Source: Kosakonia radicincitans DSM 16656
GTDB lineage: Bacteria > Pseudomonadota > Gammaproteobacteria > Enterobacterales > Enterobacteriaceae
Assembly (NCBI RefSeq): GCF_000280495.2
Contig: NZ_CP018017.1
Location: forward strand, 124,001-188,000
Length of the DNA: 64,000 nt
Direction: 5' to 3'
A model generated the notes under the pieces. It had not been told where the DNA came from, did not search any database, and was given only the letters and a program-made list of their open reading frames with translations. The translations under genes were made by a program, and so were the position numbers. This document shows positions 36,845 to 44,119 of this stretch, in pieces. Numbering within the stretch: position 1 is the first letter of the stretch; each line of letters starts with the position of its first letter.

Positions 36845-36854
36845 AGACTTGGTA

Positions 36855-37256
36855 TTAACTGGTTTTCTGACTATTAAGCCAGCTGATTAGCTCATCTTGC
36901 GTGTCAAAAGACGCGACAAAGGTCTGCTCCTGATCAGGACGTTGTGCATCCCTTATCGCTCTGAATGGAGCTTCACCGCTATAGTAGAATATTGGCTCCG
37001 CACGGCGTTTGACCCATGCTGATTGCTCGCGCTCTGCGAGCTCGCAGGCTTCTTCGTAATTGTCCGCTACTCCCAGCACTGTCGAACGATCCCAAGCTCC
37101 TCCATTCAGGCATCGAACAGTGATTTTCCCGTCCGGGCAAGTAATGCCATATGGATGATCCCACCAGGCATCAAGCTGAGACTTTGAGCGCTTTTCATTA
37201 GGTGTATCGTCGAAGTTTTTAGGTAATACCGGATTAAGGGGTATGCAGTTTGGCAC
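36855..37256 (-). CDS. Hypothetical protein (133 residues), GTG start
   Basis: GTG at 37256 has GGGAG seven bases upstream. The protein is soluble, with WWDHPYGITCPDGKITVRCL and a C-terminal SFDTQDELISWLNSQ helix. The family is unknown. Confidence 0.55.
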   Translation of the reverse strand: MPNCIPLNPVLPKNFDDTPNEKRSKSQLDAWWDHPYGITCPDGKITVRCLNGGAWDRSTVLGVADNYEEACELAEREQSAWVKRRAEPIFYYSGEAPFRAIRDAQRPDQEQTFVASFDTQDELISWLNSQKTS

Positions 37257-37525
37257 TTGGATTCTCCCTGTAGCCTGAATCTACAAATAGGCAGTAAGCA
37301 ATGTTCGTCAGGTTAACATGTACCTCCTGTTAGGTAATTAAGTACTTCGTTCCATTTTCGATATTCGCGTTATCTGACTCATTTTCTCCGACTTCAGGAG
37401 ATCTCCATGCTGCTACGTAAGCCATGTGAATCAGGCTTGTTTTTCGCCCCGCTTTGACCCCATTTCCATGATGTTCTCAAACCTCGCGCTGTTACAGTAG
37501 GACAACTGCTACTGACGAGGTGAAT

Positions 37526-38296
37526 ATGACCAGATACCTTGGATACTGCGCCCTTGCGCTCCTTACCGTCCTGCCGACCGCTTCGGTATATTCTGCTGTA
37601 CAGAATGATACAATGGGCCTATACGCTCCCGATCCCAGCTACACACCTGACATCCAAAATTCAGCACCTGTAACGCCTTCTCCGGGGGATGACAGTCTGT
37701 ACAGTGATGACGTACCCGATTCATCTACCGCTCCAGAAAGCACCATTACCCCCCTGAATAGCTTTGATGTTATGTCTTTTTCTATAGGGCCGGTAAGCCT
37801 GCGGATGACAGCTTCTGAAGCGATCACTGCTATCACTGACAAACTTGGCCAGTCTGCTGGTGAAGAAATTCAAAAGCGCTACAGTAACAACTCATTGAAT
37901 AGTATTTTCTGGGGAGATGCTCACCAGGAGACGGTGGTCTATTTTATCCCCGATACGGCAGTTGACCCCATTGAGCCGGTGGCTTACAAAATCCGCTTTT
38001 CATTCAGCAACCCTGATCTCTTACTGAAGTCGGCGATCGAGAAATATGGAGAGCCTTCAGTCTCTGATGCCCAGAGAGGTCGTTATATCTGGTGCAAGGC
38101 ACTGGCGGAGAAAACGAATAAGTGTGATGACAGTAAATCTGAGCTTACGCTGACAACGCGAGAAGTTGAAGACACTGGCATCCTGACTCTCAGCGACCCA
38201 ACGGTCTCATTTGATGCCTCGCGGACTGCAACGGCCACCCCGGATAAAGACCAGGCTGCGACTGAAGATAACCAGGGGCCATTGCCACAGCTCTGA
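37526..38296 (+). CDS. Exported protein of unknown function (256 residues)
   Basis: Start 37526 (MTRYLGYCALALLTVLPTAS) has GAGGTG upstream and gives a good signal peptide, cleaved near VYSA. A Pro/Ser/Asp-rich linker leads to a domain (residues 85-220) with SIGPVSLRMTASEAITAITD and KIRFSFSNPDLLLKSAIEKYG. The latter recalls periplasmic proteins in which a short motif repeat precedes a 'KYG' helix. It is plus strand and is followed by a good terminator. Confidence 0.65.
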   Translation: MTRYLGYCALALLTVLPTASVYSAVQNDTMGLYAPDPSYTPDIQNSAPVTPSPGDDSLYSDDVPDSSTAPESTITPLNSFDVMSFSIGPVSLRMTASEAITAITDKLGQSAGEEIQKRYSNNSLNSIFWGDAHQETVVYFIPDTAVDPIEPVAYKIRFSFSNPDLLLKSAIEKYGEPSVSDAQRGRYIWCKALAEKTNKCDDSKSELTLTTREVEDTGILTLSDPTVSFDASRTATATPDKDQAATEDNQGPLPQL

Positions 38297-38337
38297 AGTC
38301 GTCCGTCGCTGTCCAGCATCCTTTTGCAGGATTACTA

Positions 38338-38368
38338 AACCGACTGAATTCGTCAGCCGGTTTTTTTA
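38338..38368 (+). terminator. Rho-independent terminator
   Basis: AACCGACTGA pairs with TCAGCCGGTT around a 5-base loop and is followed by seven T. It ends the plus-strand exported-protein gene. Confidence 0.9.
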
Positions 38369-38381
38369 TCTGAATTTTACA

Positions 38382-38969
38382 TTAGCGTCTGAAAGTACGC
38401 TTTCCAAACGGGCTTATCTCTTTGACGTGAAAACCCGCATTAGTCAGCATCCTGGCCATGACAACTGATGCAGGAAGACAGGATGCCTCCACTTTATGGC
38501 CGGGAGTAGCATCCAGAATACTTTGCAACATGGAGCGCCCAAATCCTTTTTGTCTTTGACTCCTGGTAACACCAAACATCCTGATTTCCAGATGTGAAGC
38601 AAGTCCATTTGCACCATTTTTGCCCGTCAGTAGGGCAAAACCTATCGCTGCGCCATTATGTTGAGCATCAAAGACAAACAAGAAATCGGCGCAATTCTCT
38701 CCCCGTTCCCGCCTGGCAATGGCTTCTGAGATCTGACTTTCGAACTGAGACAGTCCGTCATCATCATCAAAGTTAAAATACCCATCCCGCATACCGTCGC
38801 GAATCACCGCTATGATAAAGGGAACATCCTGTTTGGTTCCAAAGCGCATTTCAGGGGCAGATAACACCGTCATCAGTTTGTCTCTCGTAACCGTTATTAT
38901 TCCATCAATTTGATTACATGGAGGTAAAGAGGTCAATAGAAATGAACGGGGTATTTCGCTGATGACCAT
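38382..38969 (-). CDS. GNAT-family N-acetyltransferase
   Basis: The 195 residues include the acetyl-CoA loop TRSQRQKGFGRSMLQSIL (R/Q-x-x-G-x-G/A form) near residue 150 and the preceding strand EIRMFGV. A helical first part begins at about residue 41 (MRFGTKQDVPFIIAVIRDG). The substrate is unknown; small GNAT proteins on mobile DNA often act as toxins, antibiotic-modifying or stress enzymes, but no antitoxin gene is adjacent. An internal start (MTVLSAPEMRFG or MRFGTK) is possible. Confidence 0.7.
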   Translation of the reverse strand: MVISEIPRSFLLTSLPPCNQIDGIITVTRDKLMTVLSAPEMRFGTKQDVPFIIAVIRDGMRDGYFNFDDDDGLSQFESQISEAIARRERGENCADFLFVFDAQHNGAAIGFALLTGKNGANGLASHLEIRMFGVTRSQRQKGFGRSMLQSILDATPGHKVEASCLPASVVMARMLTNAGFHVKEISPFGKRTFRR

Positions 38970-39043
38970 TTGATCGGTGTTAGTGGTTTCAGTAGCAGAG
39001 CCAGGAGGTATATAAGGCCAGCAAAAATGCCAGCCTTTTTCAT

Positions 39044-39295
39044 TTAAACCGGTTTTCTTATGATTCTCTTGATCGGCATTCCTGCCTTATCAAAATATCG
39101 GGTTGGCCATATTTCTTGAGGTTCTTCACCAATTGCATTAGCGATGATGATCTCGCCTCTAGGCCAGTCACGTGTCAGTGCATTTGCCAGAGTGCTGCTT
39201 GAAAGACCGTTAGCCCTACTCAGTGAGGCAAGTGACAAACCTTTCTTATGTAGCGCAGCTATGATGTCTGCCTTATGCCAGTCCTGTTTTTCCAT
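39044..39295 (-). CDS. Ner/Nlp-type helix-turn-helix regulator
   Basis: The 83 residues begin MEKQDWHKADIIAALHKKGL and contain SLASLSRANGLSSSTLANAL followed by WPRGEIIIANAIGEEPQEIW. This is the arrangement of phage Mu Ner and the SfsB/Nlp family of small repressors. It lies just left of the hairpin-rich gap at 39.3-39.5 kb and may regulate a promoter there. Confidence 0.85.
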   Translation of the reverse strand: MEKQDWHKADIIAALHKKGLSLASLSRANGLSSSTLANALTRDWPRGEIIIANAIGEEPQEIWPTRYFDKAGMPIKRIIRKPV

Positions 39296-39341
39296 CTCCA
39301 TTTCCTTTGGTGGTGAATCGGAACATGGTTTGCAGTACCAG

Positions 39342-39485
39342 CTAATGACGACTGGCGAGCCGTAAGGCTCCCACGCCCCGACCCACCATTGACAAAAAAC
39401 AGGCGAGCGAGTGCGAACCGTTCAAGTACATGAACGGCGTGTCATTAGTCGGGGCTGCAAATCCCCACTCTTACGATTTAGTAAG
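39342..39485. other. Hairpin-rich non-coding element
   Basis: This 288-bp gap holds several perfect short stems: GAGCC-GTAA-GGCTC (39357-39370, GNRA-type loop), CCGTTCA-AGTACA-TGAACGG (39418-39437), and CTTAC-GATTTA-GTAAG (39470-39485). Long-range pairs also exist: CTAATGAC 39342-39349 with GTCATTAG 39441-39448, and CCCCGAC 39376-39382 with GTCGGGG 39448-39454. The last two cross, so they form a pseudoknot or are alternatives. It could be a structured RNA or a single-stranded DNA element such as an initiation site. I do not recognise it. Confidence 0.5.
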
Positions 39486-39589
39486 GGCTACAACAGTTTA
39501 CAGCATTTAAAGGGTGTATCAGAAGTGTTAATGCCGTAAGTTTGCGAGTCGGTTTGAAATTCAGATAATAACTATGCTTAATGGCCTGT

Positions 39590-40189
39590 TCAGGAAAGCA
39601 CTTCGATGCTGTTCATATAGCCAAAGCCGAATATCCGCTTTCTGCCGATCCCGAAAGCGTATGCCTGTTCAAGTGCGCCGACATCTTCAATCACGCATTC
39701 AGCATCGTACTGGCTCATCGGTACAATGATCTTGTGGGATGTACGGCCAACGCTCCCGGGCTTAATAATATGGAACTTGGTGCTTCGAACGATACGTAAC
39801 CGTCCACAGATCACTCCGGCCCGTTCCAGGTGATAGTGGATATAATCCGGGAGTTCATGGGCAGGTGGACAAATCTCTCTTTTCCGGCCTCCAGCTTCCT
39901 CGCGTCGAATAGTGGCCAGCGAGCCGCAGATTCGAATTTTCTGGCCAGACACAAACATGATTTCCTTCATGACTTCGCCAGGGAGCCCGAGTGCAACAGC
40001 CGTTCTCAGAACAACCTGGGTGTCGGAGGCACTTTGTTTGCGAGAGTAGAAGGTGTATGGGAGTCGCGACCCAGAACGTTCCTGGACTACCTTATCCAGT
40101 TGCTGGTGGATCCCATACACGTCACCTGGGGCGATTCTGAACCTGAGCGCACATTCAAAGTATTTCACGCCACATTCCTTGCTGAACAT
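39590..40189 (-). CDS. Orphan Cas6e-like CRISPR RNA endonuclease
   Basis: The 199-residue protein follows the CasE/Cas6e plan. An N-terminal RAMP domain has VYGIHQQLDKVV, where His28 matches CasE His20 in LYQLHQGL; then YTFYSRKQSASDTQVVLR, matching CasE FLFHVEKRN...CHVLLQS. The C-terminus has GIGRKRIFGFGYM, the Gly-rich loop (CasE GIGPAKSMGCGLL). Cas6e cuts CRISPR precursor RNA at its repeat hairpins. No CRISPR array and no other cas gene occurs in the window. It has the shared promoter motif and lies between tus and the hairpin-rich gap. The assignment is from pattern, not a search. Confidence 0.6.
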   Translation of the reverse strand: MFSKECGVKYFECALRFRIAPGDVYGIHQQLDKVVQERSGSRLPYTFYSRKQSASDTQVVLRTAVALGLPGEVMKEIMFVSGQKIRICGSLATIRREEAGGRKREICPPAHELPDYIHYHLERAGVICGRLRIVRSTKFHIIKPGSVGRTSHKIIVPMSQYDAECVIEDVGALEQAYAFGIGRKRIFGFGYMNSIEVLS

Positions 40190-40212
40190 AATGAATTTTC
40201 AATATTAGTTTC

Positions 40213-40243
40213 AGGGTATGGCATGGACGGCGAGTGACGAAAT
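40213..40243 (-). promoter_or_regulatory. Shared promoter-like motif, instance 9 (Cas6e-like gene)
   Basis: TTCGTC (40241-40236) in AATTTCGTCAC is followed after 17 bp by TACCCT (40218-40213). The gene starts at 40189. Confidence 0.55.
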
Positions 40244-40282
40244 TATGAGGGGGGAATACGGCCAGTCCTTTGGCCGGTGTGG

Positions 40283-41173
40283 TCAGAGAATCATTTCGAT
40301 ACTTTCGCCGTGGAATATACCGATCACATCTGTCTTGAGGCGGTTACTCCTCGGCTTTACTTCATTGGCCACGAACTCTGGCAATGGCCGAATTTTCACG
40401 TGCTCATCCTGAATGATAATGAACGGCATAGATGAAGCGGCAGAAAGACGCAGTATCTGGTCGGGGTGTTCAGGATCAGCCATCGCGATGTTTGCAGCTG
40501 GATGCACTTTAACCGGACGGCGTAAGCGAAGCTTTTCTTCCGGTACACGCGCAATAGCCTTAATCAACGAGTTGAGTCTGACTGATTTATCTTCATCTTC
40601 CTCGATGTCCTTGCCCATCTTCTGGAGCAACTCGATTTTGTTAACCCTGCTAAAAAGCGTCTTTTGCCTCCAGCCGAAACTGACCAGATTGACGTTAGCA
40701 TTATCAAACATACGCAGCTGCCGATAGAGATGCAGGGTCATGACACCAGGGCAGGCGCTATGCAGCGCGTTGAAGCGCATGTATTCCGGTCGGCGATCAC
40801 CACCGTAGTTTTCGATGATGTGGCGTTGAATGCTCTCTTTATGCTGGTTGATGGATGTCACCAAACGGGTAACCAGCTGAGAGAATTCCGCATCTGTATT
40901 GTCGTACCATAATACGCCGGTAGTGCGCCGAGCGGACTTCTGCGAATAGCCATCCCTGATATGCAGGTCAGCGTATGCCGCGCAGGCAGCATGGACAGCA
41001 TCGTGTCCCTGTTTCAGCTCAGGCATGATGTGTTCGATGGCCATATCTTCTTCGCCATCAGCAACGGCTGGCAGGACGCAGACACTCGCCTTGAGCGGAA
41101 GCCGGGAACCCAGCACTCCACGAAGTTGTGTGATCTCGCTCTCCAGCGTCTGGAAAGTTGTTGAGATATTCAT
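40283..41173 (-). CDS. tus: Tus-like replication fork arrest protein
   Basis: Tus binds Ter sites and blocks the replicative helicase from one side. The 296 residues align with E. coli Tus at TGVLWYDN (GVLCYQ), CPGVMTLHLYRQL (LPGLITLNAYRTL), SFGWRQK (RFGWANK) and LRLRRPVKVHPAANI (LKIKRPVKVQPIARV). RFNALH keeps the F-x3-H pair that forms the Tus-Ter lock (F140 and H144 in E. coli; F134 and H138 here). A plasmid-coded Tus would act at plasmid Ter sites; no clear consensus Ter site is visible. The gene has a shared-type promoter and a degenerate LexA-like box upstream. Confidence 0.82.
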   Translation of the reverse strand: MNISTTFQTLESEITQLRGVLGSRLPLKASVCVLPAVADGEEDMAIEHIMPELKQGHDAVHAACAAYADLHIRDGYSQKSARRTTGVLWYDNTDAEFSQLVTRLVTSINQHKESIQRHIIENYGGDRRPEYMRFNALHSACPGVMTLHLYRQLRMFDNANVNLVSFGWRQKTLFSRVNKIELLQKMGKDIEEDEDKSVRLNSLIKAIARVPEEKLRLRRPVKVHPAANIAMADPEHPDQILRLSAASSMPFIIIQDEHVKIRPLPEFVANEVKPRSNRLKTDVIGIFHGESIEMIL

Positions 41174-41220
41174 TTCTATCCCCGAAAAAGGGCTCTAAAC
41201 TCCCTCCGCTGCACGGAGGA

Positions 41221-41236
41221 CTGTATGTACATACAT
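41221..41236. promoter_or_regulatory. Degenerate LexA-like box upstream of tus
   Basis: CTGT-ATGTACAT-ACAT matches the LexA box CTGT-N8-ACAG except for its last base. It lies 48 bp upstream of the tus start, downstream of the promoter-like motif, where binding would block elongation. It is also part of a palindrome (GTATGTACATAC). Confidence 0.35.
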
Positions 41237-41256
41237 ACTCATAACAAGCGAAACCG

Positions 41257-41290
41257 AGTATATCAAGTTCGTTTTGTTTACAGACGAATT
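41257..41290 (-). promoter_or_regulatory. Shared promoter-like motif, instance 10 (tus)
   Basis: TTCGTC (41288-41283) in AATTCGTCTG is followed after 17 bp by TGATAT, or after 20 bp by TATACT (41262-41257). A second TTCGTC lies 16 bp upstream (41304-41299). Confidence 0.5.
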
Positions 41291-41322
41291 TTATCGATGA
41301 CGAATGAAGTTTTCACTGCTGA

Positions 41323-42588
41323 TTAGCCAATCCTGACGCGAGGGATTTCATTAATGTTAGTGAGATAGGATGGTGACAATAACTCCCGCCGCATCGTCCA
41401 GTCTTTGTCGATGCCCTGGCCCGCAAACCATAATTTCCCCCGACCTGACCGGTTAATTCTATCCATCACGCCCATCAACGCTTCACCATTGGCAAAGAGT
41501 CGGTTCTCACCAAACAAATCGAGCTGGCTGGTGGCGCTATCATAAAAGTCAGATAGCATCACTCCGGCTTTATGGTATCGGTATCCCTCCTGCCAGATAT
41601 GCCGGAGCCCTGCGACCGCAGCCGCAATGATTTCCCGGGTATCGGCGGTGGGGTTTTCCAGCTTGACTGTCTGCTGGCCACTGTAAGGGGCCGTTTTCGA
41701 ATAGTAACTTGTGCCAATAAAAACCGTTATGCAGCGACAGTATTGCTTCTCTTCGCGCAGCTTCTCGCCTGCACGTTCGGCATACTCACACACCGCCTGG
41801 TGCATTGCTTCGTAGTGCTCTATTTTCTGGCCGAATGAACGCGAGCTGATGATCTGCTGCTTAACCTTCCTCACCTCTTCCAGGGCTATGCAGGACTCGC
41901 CATTCAATTCGCGCTGCGTTCGCTCCAGTACGACTCCAAATGTGTTACGGATAAGCGATGTTGGCGCATTGGCCAGATCGAGAGCAGTCCTGATGCCCAT
42001 GCTGTTCAGTCTGGTGGCATATCTCCGGCCCACCCCCCAGACATCGCTTACGTCAATATATGGCAATAATTTACGTTGTCTTTCTGGACTGCTGAGATCA
42101 ACCACTCCGCCTGTTTTAGTCCATGTTTTTGCAGCTTTATTTGCTAGTTTTGCCAAAGTTTTAGTTGTCGATATGCCCACCCCCACGGGTATATGGGTGC
42201 TCTTTAATACGGTTTTCTTTATTTCTCTTCCATAGTCATCAAAATTATAATTTTTCTGCATTCCTTCAAACGAAAGGAAAACTTCATCAATACTGTAGAC
42301 CTCAGTATTACTGGAGAATTTAAATAATGTCTCACACACCCTACGGGAGATCTCCGCGTACAAGGCATAGTTAGAACTGAAAACATGTACACCGTTAGCT
42401 TCAAAGAATGCTTTCTTCTGGAAGTACACGTCACCATTCTGGATACCTAATTTTTTAGCTTCCGCTGAACGTGCCACGACCATGCCATCATTGTTCGAAA
42501 GGCATACAATTGGCTTGTTCACCAGATCGGGCCGAAAGACTCTCTCGCAGGAGGCGTAAAATGAGTTGCAATCCACCAGGCAGAACAT
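41323..42588 (-). CDS. umuC: DNA polymerase V catalytic subunit UmuC
   Basis: This Y-family error-prone polymerase performs translesion synthesis with UmuD'. The 421 residues show [18 protein letters not shown] with the first metal Asp, the YSIDEVF catalytic block near residue 100, and a clamp-binding motif QLDLF near residue 358 ([12 protein letters not shown]). The ATG at 42588 overlaps the umuD stop by one base (TGATG). With the plasmid clamp at 19.9 kb the polymerase may have its own processivity partner. Confidence 0.95.
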   Translation of the reverse strand: MFCLVDCNSFYASCERVFRPDLVNKPIVCLSNNDGMVVARSAEAKKLGIQNGDVYFQKKAFFEANGVHVFSSNYALYAEISRRVCETLFKFSSNTEVYSIDEVFLSFEGMQKNYNFDDYGREIKKTVLKSTHIPVGVGISTTKTLAKLANKAAKTWTKTGGVVDLSSPERQRKLLPYIDVSDVWGVGRRYATRLNSMGIRTALDLANAPTSLIRNTFGVVLERTQRELNGESCIALEEVRKVKQQIISSRSFGQKIEHYEAMHQAVCEYAERAGEKLREEKQYCRCITVFIGTSYYSKTAPYSGQQTVKLENPTADTREIIAAAVAGLRHIWQEGYRYHKAGVMLSDFYDSATSQLDLFGENRLFANGEALMGVMDRINRSGRGKLWFAGQGIDKDWTMRRELLSPSYLTNINEIPRVRIG

Positions 42589-43004
42589 CACAAGGCCTTG
42601 TACACGATGAAGGTCACCACGCCAAAAATGGCCAGTTCTTCGCCTTCTTTCAGATAGATCGGTGACATCCGGCTATTCATTGGCAGTAGCGCGGGAGCCG
42701 GGCTTAGCTGCAACCGCTTAATGGTGAAATCACCATCAACGGTCGCAATCACAATATCCCCCTCTTTCGCCTCAAGTGAGCTATCCACGATGACCAGATC
42801 GCCTTCGTGAATACGTGCCTCTACCATCGATGAACCTGTTACTCGTAAGAAGTAGGTTGCAGATGGATGTTTGATGAGGTGAGTATTTAGATCAATAAAT
42901 TCATCAACATAATCGGAAGCGACTGAAGGGAAACCTGCGCTGACAGGCTCAACGAACAACGGGAATTGGCCTGGTGATTGTTGTGTCACTGGGATAAGTT
43001 TCAT
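42588..43004 (-). CDS. umuD: UmuD, self-cleaving polymerase V subunit
   Basis: The 138 residues begin [17 protein letters not shown]. RecA-stimulated self-cleavage should occur at the Ala-Gly bond in PVSAGFPS. The catalytic Ser lies in [13 protein letters not shown] and the Lys in [11 protein letters not shown], as in LexA-type serine proteases. A longer frame from 43037 would start within the LexA box and is rejected. umuC follows directly. Confidence 0.93.
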   Translation of the reverse strand: MKLIPVTQQSPGQFPLFVEPVSAGFPSVASDYVDEFIDLNTHLIKHPSATYFLRVTGSSMVEARIHEGDLVIVDSSLEAKEGDIVIATVDGDFTIKRLQLSPAPALLPMNSRMSPIYLKEGEELAIFGVVTFIVYKAL

Positions 43005-43025
43005 AATGCTCTGCTCTTCGTGGTG

Positions 43026-43048
43026 CTGTATATCCATACAGTATTATA
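43026..43048 (-). promoter_or_regulatory. LexA box and -10 element of umuDC
   Basis: CTGT-ATATCCAT-ACAG (43026-43041) is a perfect LexA core. TATAAT (43048-43043, minus strand) lies next to it, so LexA would cover the promoter. umuDC is therefore SOS-controlled. Confidence 0.9.
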
Positions 43049-43257
43049 GACAGGAGCCAGGAATTTTCGCACCTCCTTTTCCGAAAGTTATTTTCCGCTA
43101 TCACTCTTCAGGTTTTTCTTATCACTTGTCCAGAAGTGGGTAACTGCACATAACAAATTGCAACCATATGATTCCTCAGTTCATTTTCAGAATTTACTCG
43201 TGCTTACTTCGTATACAATTCGGAATTTATCCGTACATTTTATAAGGAGTAATAACG

Positions 43258-43761
43258 ATGAAGCAGTTTACAAATGAAGCAACTCAACAAATGCTGGCCG
43301 ACTTTGACAAATCCCCTTTCTCTGACGCTGATCTGGCCGCAATGGATGTGGATGCTCGACAAATTATTGAGCAGAACGCTGAAAGGGATCGCCAACACCC
43401 GGTAACAGCAATCTGGCGTGTTGCGGTCGAGGGAAGCCTGACTGCGCGAGGTGGTGTCGTAACCGCTGTTGATAGCGCCAGGGTTATGGATCTAGGCAAC
43501 GGTCAAATGGTCAAAATCGCAGTGGAGGGTGATGCAGTCACTTATACCGATGGTTCATCTGCACGGATTGTTTCAAGCGCTGGCCAGAAAGCTACACACT
43601 TCGAGAAAGGGCTCGCGCTGGTGGGCAGCGTACTGGATAACGGGGATGAAATTGTCTCGACCCCGCAGGACAGATTAGTGCTGTTATCGCGCAAAGGTAT
43701 GGCTGAAGCCCCCGACTTTCTGGCAATACCCGGAGGCGTGACTCATGGGGTATCGAACTAA
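43258..43761 (+). CDS. PAAR-associated protein of unknown function (167 residues)
   Basis: A plus-strand gene with AAGGAG upstream. An acidic helical first part (residues 1-50) is followed by a Gly-rich strand region with EGSLTARGGVVTAV and GLALVGSVLDNGDEIVSTPQ. These recall PAAR-type repeats (GGVV and a later GD-EI-STPQ turn). It overlaps the start of a PAAR-like gene by 17 bp, so the two are coupled. It may be a small spike-tip or adaptor protein. Confidence 0.5.
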   Translation: MKQFTNEATQQMLADFDKSPFSDADLAAMDVDARQIIEQNAERDRQHPVTAIWRVAVEGSLTARGGVVTAVDSARVMDLGNGQMVKIAVEGDAVTYTDGSSARIVSSAGQKATHFEKGLALVGSVLDNGDEIVSTPQDRLVLLSRKGMAEAPDFLAIPGGVTHGVSN

Positions 43762-43838
43762 CAATTATGGCCGGGGCCAGGCGCTCCACGGAGATAAAAC
43801 CACCACAGGCGCGACCGTCCTTACTTGGGGTCAGTTTG
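43745..43838 (+). pseudogene. PAAR-domain gene, 5' fragment
   Basis: MGYRTNNYGRGQALHGDKTT followed by TGATVLTWGQ is the start of a PAAR protein (GxGDKTTxGATVL type), the sharp tip placed on VgrG-like spikes. After about 30 codons the sequence loses this character and the frame ends at 43925 (ATTIVKK-type tail). The break lies near 43840, at the edge of the mobile-element zone. Confidence 0.6.
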
Positions 43839-43839
43839 G

Positions 43840-44119
43840 ATATCGAAAATTATTGTACTATAAGGGCTTCCCCGGCATGTCAACGCCGGTGTTTACGGTT
43901 TCTGTCTGCACTATAGTAAAAAAATAAAGGGGAGAGACTGCGGTACTATAAACGGTCATGATGAATCGTCATCGATTCGGACCCTGATGAAAGACGCTCG
44001 TGAGGCTCTAGTTCGTTAGTCGGGTACACTTGCCCTGTACAATAAGCAGATATACCTCACGGGGTCTAACCCTTTATCATCAACGAGTTGCAGAACAGAT
44101 GGTCATACAGCTTTGTACT
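43840..44119. other. Gap without genes before the IS110 transposase
   Basis: There is no convincing gene here. It contains one hairpin, CCGGC-ATGTCAAC-GCCGG (about 43872-43889). It likely holds the left end of the IS110-family element, whose exact boundary I cannot place. Confidence 0.4.

Noticed and set aside
39302..39589. CRISPR array next to the Cas6e-like gene
   Set aside because: The hairpins differ from one another; no repeat recurs at a regular spacing with unique spacers.
42588..43037. Longer umuD starting at 43037
   Set aside because: That ATG lies inside the LexA box and upstream of the expected transcript start. The start at 43004 gives the normal UmuD N-terminus.
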